Positions 33,365 to 43,018 of a DNA stretch of 64,000 bases are shown here, one piece after another. Location: assembly GCF_016464625.1 (NCBI RefSeq), contig NZ_JAEAGO010000002.1:1-64000 (forward strand). The letters are read 5' to 3'. The stretch is from Penaeicola halotolerans (GTDB taxonomy: Bacteria > Bacteroidota > Bacteroidia > Cytophagales > Cyclobacteriaceae). The first letter of the stretch is position 1; each line of letters starts with the position of its first letter. A program made the translations under genes and the position numbers. Under the pieces are notes generated by a model. That model was given only the letters and a program-made list of their open reading frames with translations. It did no database searches and was not told the DNA's origin.

Positions 33365-35276
33365 TCCAAACTGTTTCGTTGATCATAACGCTGTATCGAC
33401 TTCTTAATGTATCGATCAACTGCTGATCTAAATAATTCTGATAATCCATCAGCACTTGACCTCTGACCTCTTCAAGTAGTTGTGGTCTCGCTGCCTGCCC
33501 ATTTTTAAGGTTGACAATATAGAGCTTACCATCCATATTCACCTCATGATAGTCCACATTATCGGTGATTTTACTGAGGATTGGATGTTTGCTTTGTTCA
33601 AATGTCCCCTCGAGCAGTTGAATCGCTGTAGGCTGTCTAAGTAAAATCTTTTCCTCTAGCTTCTCTTTCACTTCTTCAAAACCTGCCCCTTCAGACATGA
33701 TTTCTTTGACAGTAGATTCATAAGTTGGTGACAGCACCTCCACTATTAATGCATCTACTCTTGGCTCCCAGTGATATTTGGATTGATAGGTAGCGAAATA
33801 TTGATTGAGTCCAAGGGTATCATTCAGAGATTTATTCCAAACTAGATCATTCATCAAATTGAATAGTAAAATCCCCTCTTCAAACTCTGCCAATAATAAT
33901 CGATAGTCTTTATTTTCCGCCAAAAGATCGCGCTCTTCTAAACTGTCAAGCATTGCATGAACATAGGATTTGTATTGCAGATTTAAAGGCTGACCATTAG
34001 ATGCGATAAATGGTAAAAAGTCCTTAACTCGATACGAAGAATCTTGTAGCATAAACAATGACCTAGTTTTCATCTCTTCAGACAAATCTTCTAAGCTACC
34101 TGATGCTACTGTTTTCTCTAATGTACCGAGTATTTCTTGCGTATTTGATTGCTCTTGATAGTCATACACGCTCATTAGTTGCTTATAAGCAGTCTCCTCT
34201 ATAAACTCAGTGCGCGTATTTCTCATCACCCTGCCTCTGAGTGACTCTTCCATCTCCTCATAGCTTTTGATCGGTCGCTTACCCTCCAGTCTTATGAGAT
34301 GGTAGCCAAAATTAGTCTTTACAGGAGCGGATATCTCACCCAAGTTTGTTAGCGCAAAAGCAGCCTGCTCTATCTCGGCTACTAGCGTACCTGGGCCATA
34401 CCAGCCGGGTAGTTTCCCGCCATTATCTTTTGTGGAGATTTCTTCAGAAAAAGTCGCCACTAATTTTTCCCATGTTGGCGCATTCTCACCATTCAGCTCA
34501 TTATAAAGTTGGAAGATCTTACGCTGAGCTAGGGCGTTAGAGATACTATCTCCCGGAACTGTCCTCAAAATCAAATGAGAAAGACTTAACTCTCCAGGAT
34601 GGGGTCTTCTCTCCATCAACTTGATCACATGATAGCCAAATCTGGTCTTAACAGGAGCAGAAACCTGTCCTTTTTTCAGTGCATAAGCTGCATCTTCAAA
34701 AGGCTTTACCATTTGCATAGCAGTGAAAAAGCCCAAATCTCCAGCGTTATACGCTACACTTGGATCATCTGAATAGGCGACTGCTAAACTTGCAAAATCT
34801 TCTCCTGCTCTAGCTTTATCTGCGACCATCTGTGCTTGCCGATAGACGGCCATTGTATCTTCTGGAGAGGCCGCATTTGGAAACTGTATCAATACATGAC
34901 TAGCGCGTAACATCTCAGACATGCGAGCATATGCTTTCTTTACCTCTGAATCTAACAGCGTGCTCTTTAATAAAAAAGGTTGTTTCAGTTGCTCTTTATA
35001 GCTTGCTAACTCCGCTCGATAAGTCGCAAGTGTATCATATCCTAGCCTTTTGGCCTCTTGTACTTTGAGTTTAAAGTCGACAAAAAGCTTTAAACTCTCC
35101 TCAAGGTCTTGGGTAGAATCTAGTGGATTATTTTTTTCAAAGAGGTAAAGAAATTCCTCTTGGCTGATAGGCTTTCCCGCTATCGAAACCAAGGTCGATT
35201 GATCTAATGTTTGTATTGGCTTAGTCGCACATGACACTGCCAATAATCCATACAAAATAAAAGGAAGATACCTCAT
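33339..35276 (-). CDS. Two-parvulin-domain peptidyl-prolyl isomerase lipoprotein
   Basis: 645 residues; lipoprotein signal with Cys16 (ILYGLLAVSC). Two adjacent PpiC domains: about 120-225 (ASHVLIQFPNAASPEDTM, YSDDPSVAYNAGDLGFFT, GYHVIKLMERR) and about 228-335 (LSHLILRTVPGDSI, DNGGKLPGWYGPG, GYHLIRLEGKRP). A long helical/beta C-terminal part (about 340-645) has no recognised domain. Anchored on the periplasmic face, it probably helps fold outer-membrane or secreted proteins. First gene of the chaperone operon. Confidence 0.85.
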   Translation of the reverse strand: MRYLPFILYGLLAVSCATKPIQTLDQSTLVSIAGKPISQEEFLYLFEKNNPLDSTQDLEESLKLFVDFKLKVQEAKRLGYDTLATYRAELASYKEQLKQPFLLKSTLLDSEVKKAYARMSEMLRASHVLIQFPNAASPEDTMAVYRQAQMVADKARAGEDFASLAVAYSDDPSVAYNAGDLGFFTAMQMVKPFEDAAYALKKGQVSAPVKTRFGYHVIKLMERRPHPGELSLSHLILRTVPGDSISNALAQRKIFQLYNELNGENAPTWEKLVATFSEEISTKDNGGKLPGWYGPGTLVAEIEQAAFALTNLGEISAPVKTNFGYHLIRLEGKRPIKSYEEMEESLRGRVMRNTRTEFIEETAYKQLMSVYDYQEQSNTQEILGTLEKTVASGSLEDLSEEMKTRSLFMLQDSSYRVKDFLPFIASNGQPLNLQYKSYVHAMLDSLEERDLLAENKDYRLLLAEFEEGILLFNLMNDLVWNKSLNDTLGLNQYFATYQSKYHWEPRVDALIVEVLSPTYESTVKEIMSEGAGFEEVKEKLEEKILLRQPTAIQLLEGTFEQSKHPILSKITDNVDYHEVNMDGKLYIVNLKNGQAARPQLLEEVRGQVLMDYQNYLDQQLIDTLRSRYSVMINETVWNEIKQSFE

Positions 35277-35348
35277 CTAATAGTCCGCTGTGTGTGGTGA
35301 TCCAACTACAATGTTACGAAATAAATCGCAAGAGAAGCGTTAAGGTAT

Positions 35349-35789
35349 TTAATGATTTGATCGAGAACCATTCGTAGCAAAGCTGACTCTCTTGAAGAGT
35401 CGGCAGACATTATGATCATTTTTGGAAAGAAACTGTATATCATCCATGATATTGCGGACAAGCATGATGCCTATTCCACCTTTTTTCTTGGATTTGATGA
35501 CCTCTTGCACGCTAGGCGTTTTGTATTCGGTAATATTAAAGCTATTCCCTATGTCCGTGATTTCAAAAGTGACGCCTTCTTTGGTGATATTGACTGTGAT
35601 ACTGATATGCTCATCAGGATTGCATCGATGACTATGAATCATGAGATTGGCACATACCTCATCTACAGCTAATACCATCATACCAGTATCAGCATCAGAA
35701 ACATGATGCTGCTCTAGTACGTCTTGCACAAACTTACGTAGCTCGCTTAAGCGCTCCCTCTCACAATTTACCCGCAAATGATACTTCAT
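35349..35789 (-). CDS. Anti-sigma-type serine kinase (RsbW/SpoIIAB-like HATPase)
   Basis: 146 residues, GHKL-type ATPase. The N-box lies in LAVDEVCANLMIHSHR, the G1 box in FEITDIGNSFNI and the G2 box in KKGGIGIMLVRNIMDD. In known partner-switching systems this kinase phosphorylates its STAS antagonist and sequesters a sigma factor or other target. Start overlaps the stop of the STAS gene by 1 bp. No sigma factor gene is adjacent, so the partner is unknown. Confidence 0.88.
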   Translation of the reverse strand: MKYHLRVNCERERLSELRKFVQDVLEQHHVSDADTGMMVLAVDEVCANLMIHSHRCNPDEHISITVNITKEGVTFEITDIGNSFNITEYKTPSVQEVIKSKKKGGIGIMLVRNIMDDIQFLSKNDHNVCRLFKRVSFATNGSRSNH

Positions 35790-36121
35790 TACACCTCCAA
35801 CGCTTCACTCTTATCAGCCTTAATCATGAGTAGCTCATCAAGACCTAATATTCTAAAAACACTATATACTTTATCACTCAACCCAAAGAGCACAAACTTG
35901 ACGTTTTGCGCTTTCATATCTTCTATATATGACATGAAAACACCCAACCCAGCAGAAGAAATATACTCTAATCTGCTTCCGTCTACTACGATATGCTGCT
36001 CTCCTGATTTCAGTGCTCTGGCGATCGTTTGATCTAGCTCTAGCGAGTTGCTAGCATCTATCTCCCCTATCAAGGTGATGAGCAAATAACCTGTCTCTTT
36101 TTTCTCTTCGATCTTCACCAT
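35789..36121 (-). CDS. Anti-sigma factor antagonist, STAS domain (RsbV/SpoIIAA-like)
   Basis: 110 residues, a single STAS domain. GYLLITLIGEIDASNSLELD is the beta1-beta2 core, and VVDGSRLEYISSAGLGVFMS contains the phosphorylation loop; by alignment with SpoIIAA (DSSGLG) the target serine is Ser56 of SSAGLG. Phosphorylated by the kinase encoded downstream and dephosphorylated by the SpoIIE-type phosphatase encoded 40 bp upstream. No membrane segment. Confidence 0.88.
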   Translation of the reverse strand: MVKIEEKKETGYLLITLIGEIDASNSLELDQTIARALKSGEQHIVVDGSRLEYISSAGLGVFMSYIEDMKAQNVKFVLFGLSDKVYSVFRILGLDELLMIKADKSEALEV

Positions 36122-36161
36122 AATATTCTATACGCTTGTAAAACCTTCAATGTTCTCATTA

Positions 36162-38216
36162 TCAGATAAATTTAACAATCACTAAGCTGTAATCATCATC
36201 TACGTGGGTTCCTTCGCAGAAGGTATATACCGCTTCCATGAGTTTATCTTTGATTTCTTCGGCTGACTTTTCAGCATGCTCTTGAAGTACTGCCGCTAGC
36301 CTATCCATACCAAACTCCTCTTTTTGAGAGTTTCTAGCTTCTATGATTCCATCTGTGTACAGGACTAGGACATCCCCAGCTTCATAACGCTGTTTATTGA
36401 CATGGATATACTGCTCATAGTGTTCATTACGCACCATCCCCAATGCCATTCCTTTTGTATCAAAGTAAAATGCCCGCTCAGTTTTTTTCTCATAAAATAA
36501 GCTCGGACACTGCCCTGCTCTACCAAATTCCATCTCCTGCTTAGCAGTATCGATGATGAAGTAAGCCACTGTGATAAAGGAATGTTTCTCCAGACAGCTA
36601 CCTAGTGCTTGATTAGCATACTTCAAGAAGTCCTTCACGTCTAGTTTTAAAGGACTTAGACTATGAAAAACCCCCTTCATCTGAGACATATTGAAAGCTG
36701 CAGAAGTTCCTTTACCAGACACATCCCCTAATATCAATGCGTATTTATCGTCTGAGATATTATAAGTCTCATAGTAGTCACCTCCCACCTCATCCGCAGC
36801 TTCTGAAAAAGCAACTATTTCGAAGCTATCATTGTGATGAAGCTGATCTGGTAGCAGGGCTCTCTGTACTCTTTTGGCGATTTTGAGCTCTTCTTTGTAG
36901 CGTTCATTGACAAGCGCTTCTGAAAGCAACTCATAGTTTTCTACAGAGATGCTTGCCTGACTCACGAAGGTAGAGACGATATTAATCATCTCTTTATTAA
37001 ACCCATCCTTGACCTCTTTGAGTAAGACCAAGTTTCCGATATGACTTTTATTCACTTGAATCGGGAAGATCAATACAGATTTGAAGCTACTATCTCTTAG
37101 AGTAGCCCCTACATGCTCTTTTTTAGTAGGCAATTCGTGTTTTTGGAGTAGGTTTCCCATGGACTTTACGCTCGTCAGTACCTTACGAGTCTTGGAAGCT
37201 TCTTCCTTAGATAGGCTCTTGCATATCTGAAACTCGCAGTCATCACCTGAGCTGTAAATCTCTAGCCATCCAGCATCTGCATAAACAGCACTCATCGAGC
37301 TATCAATGAGGATATCATAGACTTGCTCTTCACTTTGACCTGCTTGAATCGATTGGCTTAGTCGCTGAAAATTAAGGGCTTCCACTAATTTTTGCTCAAA
37401 TACTGATGAAGTAGGTAAGTTGAATAAAATCACCAACAGTGAGAAAACACTATACAGAAAGATAAAACTGAAAAGCGCCAAGATGAAAGCATTGTCCAGA
37501 AGATCGTTGATCAAAGGGTATGCTTTGGAGTAGTCTATCAAGCTATCAAAAAAGAAGTATAGATATACTGAAGCGAGCAATACTAGCAAGACTGCTTGCC
37601 ATTTTTGCTTAAAATTCAAATAAGGTACCCACTTGAGATTGACTGACTGAAATAGACCAAAAAGAAACAGAAATGTCAGAGAAATGATGAATTCTGAGCT
37701 ATAAGGCTCTACAAAAAATACTAAAAACATTCCGATAAGGAGTGCATACTCGAAGAGGTTCCATCGTTTGATGAGTTGTGTGCTTCTCTGATAGAGGATC
37801 AGCTCCTTCCAAACTACAAAAGTGGATATCAGATAAATGGACACAAGCCCGATATTGATATGGTATAAGAGATTGACCCAGACAGCATCTTGACCAAGTC
37901 TAGAAGTACTGATACTTGCTAACACCATCTTGATCACAAAAGCTATGATGGTGGTCACTAGCCCTGTAGCGAAAACTTTCCACAAAAGATTAATGAAATC
38001 TAAATCTTCAAACCTTTTGATCCGTTGATTGAAATAGTAAAAAAGCGAAATGAAATAAAGGATGAGTAAAAACCTAGAAGCTTCCTGCGGAACTCCGATA
38101 ACCATATCATTCTGCTCTCCAAAAACTAAAGCGAGGTCTACCAAGACCATAGCTATCCATGACAAGACAGCTAGCAGCAAGGTTAGTCGCATTTTGTTTT
38201 TATAAGAGATCGCCAA
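36162..38216 (-). CDS. Membrane-bound GAF-SpoIIE (PP2C) serine phosphatase
   Basis: 684 residues: about eight N-terminal membrane helices (1-265), a GAF-like sensor (about 285-430; IYSSGDDCEFQICKSLSK, SVLIFPIQVNKSHIGNLVLL), a coiled linker (LKIAKRVQRALLPDQL) and a PP2C/SpoIIE phosphatase (about 455-684). The metal-binding acidic residues are in ADEVGGDYYE, ILGDVSGKG, LYTDGIIEARN and HVDDDYSLVIV. It should dephosphorylate the STAS protein encoded next, making an RsbU-like input arm. The input signal is unknown; the membrane part and GAF suggest envelope or small-ligand sensing. Confidence 0.87.
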   Translation of the reverse strand: MAISYKNKMRLTLLLAVLSWIAMVLVDLALVFGEQNDMVIGVPQEASRFLLILYFISLFYYFNQRIKRFEDLDFINLLWKVFATGLVTTIIAFVIKMVLASISTSRLGQDAVWVNLLYHINIGLVSIYLISTFVVWKELILYQRSTQLIKRWNLFEYALLIGMFLVFFVEPYSSEFIISLTFLFLFGLFQSVNLKWVPYLNFKQKWQAVLLVLLASVYLYFFFDSLIDYSKAYPLINDLLDNAFILALFSFIFLYSVFSLLVILFNLPTSSVFEQKLVEALNFQRLSQSIQAGQSEEQVYDILIDSSMSAVYADAGWLEIYSSGDDCEFQICKSLSKEEASKTRKVLTSVKSMGNLLQKHELPTKKEHVGATLRDSSFKSVLIFPIQVNKSHIGNLVLLKEVKDGFNKEMINIVSTFVSQASISVENYELLSEALVNERYKEELKIAKRVQRALLPDQLHHNDSFEIVAFSEAADEVGGDYYETYNISDDKYALILGDVSGKGTSAAFNMSQMKGVFHSLSPLKLDVKDFLKYANQALGSCLEKHSFITVAYFIIDTAKQEMEFGRAGQCPSLFYEKKTERAFYFDTKGMALGMVRNEHYEQYIHVNKQRYEAGDVLVLYTDGIIEARNSQKEEFGMDRLAAVLQEHAEKSAEEIKDKLMEAVYTFCEGTHVDDDYSLVIVKFI

Positions 38217-38325
38217 GGTTATTATGTTTTAACCCTCGAAGATAAGGAATTAGGACTTGAAACTACAAATCGAGTGTAGGATTCATCCTTGCATATTGAT
38301 GAAATAAATTTAAATTGGAATATCT

Positions 38326-39024
38326 ATGAAAAAGACACTCTTATTAATCCTTATCAGCTGTATCAGTTGGAGCTGTACAGATGCCCAAATCAAAGGCTTG
38401 CTCAATAAAATTCCTATCCAAGTCTCAGAAAAAGAGGTAGCATCTGGACTCAAGCAAGCTCTAGAAAAAGGTATCGAAAAAGGAACACAAGTAGCTTCAG
38501 CACCCAATGGCTTCTTCGGTAACCCTTTGATCAAAATTCCATTTCCAGAGGATGTAAAACAAGTAGAGACTAGACTCAGGCAGGCAGGCTTGAATAAGCA
38601 GGTTGATGAGTTTATACTTACACTAAATAGAGCCGCAGAAGATGCTTCTAAAGAAGCTTTGCCTATCTTCAAAGAAGCGATCTTGCAAATGAGTGTACAA
38701 GATGCTTTTGGGATACTCAAAGGTGAAAATGATGCAGCTACTTCTTACCTCAAAAGAACAACCTCTGCATCACTAGAGGCTAAATTTGAGCCAGTGATCG
38801 ATGCTGCTTTGGATAAAGTAAATGCCACTAAATATTATGAAGACTTGGTGAATACGTACAATAAGATCCCTCTTGTCAAAAAGGTAGAGTCTGATCTCAC
38901 GGAGTACGCTACTCAAAAAGCCCTAGACGGCCTCTTCACACTCGTAGCACAAGAGGAACTAAACATCAGAGAAAATCCAGGCGCTAGAACCACAGATCTA
39001 CTGAAAAAAGTATTTGCACAGTAG
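38326..39024 (+). CDS. DUF4197 lipoprotein
   Basis: 232 residues. The N-terminal MKKTLLLILISCISWSC is a lipoprotein-like signal (Cys17 most likely). The helical body matches DUF4197: GLKQALEKGIEKGTQ, FFGNPLIKIPFPEDVKQVE, FILTLNRAAEDASKEALPIF, LKGENDAATSYLKR and QKALDGLFTLVAQEE. The function is unknown; exported to the periplasm. Transcribed alone from the divergent gap with the phosphatase gene. Confidence 0.85.
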   Translation: MKKTLLLILISCISWSCTDAQIKGLLNKIPIQVSEKEVASGLKQALEKGIEKGTQVASAPNGFFGNPLIKIPFPEDVKQVETRLRQAGLNKQVDEFILTLNRAAEDASKEALPIFKEAILQMSVQDAFGILKGENDAATSYLKRTTSASLEAKFEPVIDAALDKVNATKYYEDLVNTYNKIPLVKKVESDLTEYATQKALDGLFTLVAQEELNIRENPGARTTDLLKKVFAQ

Positions 39025-39036
39025 GATTAGTTTGCA

Positions 39037-39077
39037 GCATCAGGACAGACTACAGATCAGTCCTGATGCCTATTTTT
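39037..39077 (+). terminator. Terminator of the DUF4197 gene
   Basis: GCATCAGGAC (39037-39046) pairs perfectly with GTCCTGATGC (39060-39069), followed by CTATTTTTG. The right arm overlaps the last codons of the convergent MATE gene. Confidence 0.75.
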
Positions 39078-40424
39078 GATTGTTCGCACTTTCCAATAGC
39101 CCATCTTGTAATAAGTAAAAGCCACTATAGCGGCCACCAAATTTGAGATCGGGAAAGCCCACCAGATTCCATCAGAAGCTAATGCGGTCTTTTCTGAAAG
39201 CACGAAAGCTACTGGAAATCTGATCACCCATAAGCCGAAAACAGATATCAAAAGTGAGGCTTTAGTAAAACCAGCACCATTAAAGACTCCATTCAGCACT
39301 TGCTGTACACCTAGCAGACCAAAACTAGGTGCCATGATCTTGATGAACAGTGCTCCATCTTTGATCACCTGCTCATCACCTGGCACAAAAAAAGCAGTCA
39401 AAGGCTCTGCTAATAGATAAAGGATCAGTCCTATCCCTGTCAAGCCGAAAAATGCAATCTTGCTACTCAAGTCTCCAATTTTTTCTGCTCGCTTGATCTT
39501 ATTGGCTCCTATATTTTGACCGACTAGACTTGTAGTCGCCATGGCAAAACCCAAGGCAGGCACTATCACTAGACTCAAGATGCGACTACCTATACCATAA
39601 GCTGCTACTACGCTACTACCAAAACTCGTTACTAGCATCACCATGACCGTCATAGCTGCTGAGCGGGAGGACTGCTCTAAGCTCGATGGAAGTCCTAATG
39701 TAAACATCCGCTTAGTCCATGACCAGTCGAAGTGCATGTCTTTGAAATTAATTTTGATGCCTCTCTTGCCTTTCCACAAAATCCAAATACCTATCAATGC
39801 GGATAATGCCTGTGTCGCTACACTTGCTACAGCAGCTCCTGAGACGCCATAGGCAGGAATTGGTCCCCAACCAAAAATAAAAAGTGGATCTAGAATCAGA
39901 TTTAAAAAGACCGTTAGCAAAACGATGTACATAGGCAACATCACATTGCCGATTCCTCTCATGAGTGACTGAAAGACAAAAAACATAAATAAAAAAATAA
40001 AGCCTAGTGAGGAAATTTTAAAATACTCTACCGAATCTTCCAAAATGCTTTGCTCTGCTCCGACTAAACGCATGAGTGGTGCTGCTAAAAAGTACCCGAC
40101 CATAGCTAAGAATATAGAGGTGAAAAAAATCACGAAGACCGTTTGAGAAGCACTGTAGTTGACTGCCCCTTGATCACCTGCTCCTTTGTGATTCGCTACA
40201 ATGACTGTGCCTGCCAATGTCAGTCCAGCACCAAGTGAGAGCACCAAAAAGAGTATAGGAAAACTCAAACTTACTGCCGCTACCGCTTCCGCTCCTAATC
40301 TACCTAGCCAGAAAGTATCTATCAACTGATACATAGTCTGTAGGACATTGGCCATGATGATGGGTATCGCTAGACTGATGAGTGAGTTGAGTATCTTTCC
40401 TTCTGTATATTTGGATGGCTTCAA
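39057..40424 (-). CDS. MATE-family efflux transporter
   Basis: 455 residues, about 12 membrane helices in two homologous halves. Family marks: LAIPIIMANVLQTMYQLIDT and FWLGRLGAEAVAAVSLSFPI in the first half, FTLGLPSSLEQSSRSAAMTV and GIGSRILSLVIVPALGFAMA in the second. It exports cationic or organic compounds using a Na+ or H+ gradient; the substrate is not predictable. Single gene, convergent with DUF4197. Confidence 0.92.
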   Translation of the reverse strand: MKPSKYTEGKILNSLISLAIPIIMANVLQTMYQLIDTFWLGRLGAEAVAAVSLSFPILFLVLSLGAGLTLAGTVIVANHKGAGDQGAVNYSASQTVFVIFFTSIFLAMVGYFLAAPLMRLVGAEQSILEDSVEYFKISSLGFIFLFMFFVFQSLMRGIGNVMLPMYIVLLTVFLNLILDPLFIFGWGPIPAYGVSGAAVASVATQALSALIGIWILWKGKRGIKINFKDMHFDWSWTKRMFTLGLPSSLEQSSRSAAMTVMVMLVTSFGSSVVAAYGIGSRILSLVIVPALGFAMATTSLVGQNIGANKIKRAEKIGDLSSKIAFFGLTGIGLILYLLAEPLTAFFVPGDEQVIKDGALFIKIMAPSFGLLGVQQVLNGVFNGAGFTKASLLISVFGLWVIRFPVAFVLSEKTALASDGIWWAFPISNLVAAIVAFTYYKMGYWKVRTIKNRHQD

Positions 40425-40505
40425 AGCTGATTAATCTGCTACTACTATGAAAAATGAATGCTACATCATATAAGGTAATAGATGCGTATAAAATTCCCTA
40501 TGCAT

Positions 40506-40531
40506 AAAAAAACCCCGTCATGTGACGGGGT
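40506..40531 (-). terminator. Terminator of aspS
   Basis: ACCCCGTCA (40512-40520) with TGACGGGGT (40523-40531), 9-bp perfect stem, followed on the minus strand by TTTTTTT. Confidence 0.9.
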
Positions 40532-40537
40532 CTCTGA

Positions 40538-42286
40538 TTAGATATTTACCCTGATATGCAGCTCTTTGAGTTGCTCATCTGCTATTGTGCTAGGAGAGTC
40601 TATCATGACATCTCTACCTGAGTTATTTTTTGGGAAAGCGATATAATCCCTGATCGAATCAGACCCACCAAACATGGCACAGAGTCTATCAAATCCAAAG
40701 GCGATACCTCCGTGTGGTGGTGCTCCAAATTCAAACGCTTCCAATAAGAAACCAAATTGCTTCTGCGCCTCTTCTGGTGTAAAGCCAAGGTGCTTAAACA
40801 TCAGTGACTGTGTCGTTCTATCATGGATACGGATCGAACCTCCACCAACTTCCACACCATTGATCACCATGTCATAAGCATTGGCTCTGACCTTGCCTGG
40901 ATCTGTATCTAGGAGAGGGATGTCCTCTGTCTTCGGAGAAGTAAATGGATGATGCATCGCATGGTAGCGCTTAGTCTCCTCATCCCACTCTAGCAGTGGA
41001 AAATCTATCACCCAAAGGGGTTTGAATATATTGCGATCTCTTAACCCTAAATCTTCCCCCATTTTCAGACGAAGCTCTGACATTTGCTTTCTCACAGTAG
41101 CCGTATCTCCACTAAGCAGTAGCATCAGATCACCTGGCTTTGCACCCATAGCATCTGCCCAAGCTTTAAGATCTTCTTGGTTGAAAAATTTATCCACTGT
41201 AGACTTCAGCGTACCGTCAGTATTATACCTCACATAAACGAGTCCTTTAGCACCTATCTGAGGGCGCTTTACCCATTCGGTCAACTCATCAAGTTGCTTT
41301 CTAGTGTACTCGGCAGCACCTTGAGCATTGATACCGATGATTAGCTCAGCACTGTCAAATATGCCAAATCCTTTACCTTGAGCCACTTGATTGAGCTCGA
41401 CAAATTTCATATCGAAACGTGTATCAGGCTTATCGTTACCATAATACTTCATAGCATCTGCAAAGGTCATCCTTGGGAAGTCCTTCAATTCTACACCTTT
41501 TACATTTTTAAAAAGATGTCTAGCGAGCCCTTCAAAAGTTGACAAAATATCCTCTTGACTGACAAAAGACATCTCACAGTCTATCTGAGTAAACTCTGGC
41601 TGTCTATCTGCTCTCAAATCTTCGTCTCTGAAGCATTTGACGATCTGGAAGTAGCGATCGAAGCCACTAACCATGAGCAGCTGCTTGAAAGTCTGTGGAG
41701 ACTGGGGCAAGGCATAAAACTCCCCTGCATTGACCCTACTGGGCACTACGAAATCTCTAGCTCCCTCAGGAGTAGATTTGATCAGTACAGGAGTCTCTAC
41801 CTCTATAAACTGCTGTGCATCTAGGTATCTTCTTGTCTCTTGCATCATGCGATGACGAAGCTGTAGCTTCTCTCTGACTACATTTCTGCGCAGATCTAAG
41901 TAGCGATACTTCATCCTCAGCTCATCCCCTCCATCTGTCTCATCTTCTATGATAAATGGTGGTACTTTAGCAGGATTCAAAACTTCGAGCGATTGGATTT
42001 TGATCTCTATATCTCCTGTTGGAATTTTATCATTTTTAGAAAAACGCTCTGAAACAACACCCTGGGCTTGGATGACGAACTCACGACCTAGTGATGCTGC
42101 CTTATCCAGCAACTCTGATGATACCTGACCGTCTTCAAGGATCAACTGTGTCAGACCATAGCGATCTCTCAAGTCTACCCAAATGATCCCTCCTTTATTT
42201 CTGACGCGCTGAACCCATCCGCATAGTGTTACTGACTGACCTACGTGCGCTATTCTGAGTTCTCCACAAGTATGTGTTCTGAGCAT
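40538..42286 (-). CDS. aspS: Aspartyl-tRNA synthetase
   Basis: 582 residues, class II synthetase charging tRNA-Asp. It has an N-terminal OB-fold anticodon-binding domain (1-105; [20 protein letters not shown]), motif 2 ([20 protein letters not shown] and [13 protein letters not shown]), the bacterial GAD insertion (about 290-415) and motif 3 ([19 protein letters not shown]). Full length for a bacterial-type enzyme. A -7 box lies 26 bp upstream. Confidence 0.96.
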   Translation of the reverse strand: MLRTHTCGELRIAHVGQSVTLCGWVQRVRNKGGIIWVDLRDRYGLTQLILEDGQVSSELLDKAASLGREFVIQAQGVVSERFSKNDKIPTGDIEIKIQSLEVLNPAKVPPFIIEDETDGGDELRMKYRYLDLRRNVVREKLQLRHRMMQETRRYLDAQQFIEVETPVLIKSTPEGARDFVVPSRVNAGEFYALPQSPQTFKQLLMVSGFDRYFQIVKCFRDEDLRADRQPEFTQIDCEMSFVSQEDILSTFEGLARHLFKNVKGVELKDFPRMTFADAMKYYGNDKPDTRFDMKFVELNQVAQGKGFGIFDSAELIIGINAQGAAEYTRKQLDELTEWVKRPQIGAKGLVYVRYNTDGTLKSTVDKFFNQEDLKAWADAMGAKPGDLMLLLSGDTATVRKQMSELRLKMGEDLGLRDRNIFKPLWVIDFPLLEWDEETKRYHAMHHPFTSPKTEDIPLLDTDPGKVRANAYDMVINGVEVGGGSIRIHDRTTQSLMFKHLGFTPEEAQKQFGFLLEAFEFGAPPHGGIAFGFDRLCAMFGGSDSIRDYIAFPKNNSGRDVMIDSPSTIADEQLKELHIRVNI

Positions 42287-42311
42287 TTGATTGATTTTTT
42301 AATTAAAAAAA

Positions 42312-42319
42312 CAAAGATA
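42312..42319 (-). promoter_or_regulatory. -7 box for aspS
   Basis: The minus strand reads TATCTTTG, 25 bp upstream of the ATG at 42286. Confidence 0.5.
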
Positions 42320-42379
42320 GAAGGTCTACAGCAATGCACCAATCGACCTAAAACTATTTTAATGGATCAATGAGAATAT

Positions 42380-43015
42380 TTAAACTTTTGCCTTACTCTC
42401 TGTACCAGCTAAAAGACGCTTGATATTTGACCTATGGGTAAATACAAGCAGTACCACCACCACAAAACCGAAAATGACTAAACGCTGATCCACTGGCTGA
42501 AAATAAGGAACGAAAAGCAGCATCAAAGGAAAACACAGGGCTGATAACATAGAACTTAGTGAGACATACTTAGTGATCTTAAGCAAAATCAAAAAGACCA
42601 CAAAACTAGCTAGTGTAGCTACTAGCTGTATGCCCAATACCATTCCCATAACCGTAGCTACGCCTTTGCCTCCTTTGAAGCCAGCAAAGATTGGATAAAT
42701 ATGACCCCCCACTGCCAATGCGCCTAATACGAGTTTATAATAGAAGGCAGCCTCCATGCTGATGAGTGATTGATCCACCATGCAAATACTAAGTGAGACC
42801 GCAGCAAAGCCCTTTAGCACATCTATCAGGAAGACAGCAAACCCAGGCTTTTTACCCAAAACTCTAAAAGTATTGGTAGCTCCAGCATTGCCACTACCAT
42901 GCGCTCTCACATCTATGTTATAAAAAGCCTTTCCTACCCATACAGCTGTAGGAATCGATCCAAGTAAATAAGCCCCTAACAAGTAGAGGCCTATCGTCAT
43001 ATATGTCATCATCAT
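42380..43015 (-). CDS. plsY: Acyl-phosphate:glycerol-3-phosphate acyltransferase
   Basis: 211 residues with five or so membrane helices. PlsY marks: YLLGSIPTAVWVGKAFYNID, RAHGSGNAGATNTFRVLGKK (glycerol-phosphate binding and active site) and FAGFKGGKGVATVMGM. Transfers an acyl group from acyl-phosphate to glycerol-3-phosphate, the first step of phospholipid synthesis, at the inner membrane. Start is 3 bp after the stop of the 1496-residue gene, so they are co-transcribed. Confidence 0.93.
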   Translation of the reverse strand: MMMTYMTIGLYLLGAYLLGSIPTAVWVGKAFYNIDVRAHGSGNAGATNTFRVLGKKPGFAVFLIDVLKGFAAVSLSICMVDQSLISMEAAFYYKLVLGALAVGGHIYPIFAGFKGGKGVATVMGMVLGIQLVATLASFVVFLILLKITKYVSLSSMLSALCFPLMLLFVPYFQPVDQRLVIFGFVVVVLLVFTHRSNIKRLLAGTESKAKV

Positions 43016-43018
43016 TTA

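Noticed and set aside
35349-38216. Sigma factor gene expected beside the partner-switching genes
   Set aside because: Both flanks were read: the chaperone operon on one side and DUF4197 on the other; no sigma-like domain was found.
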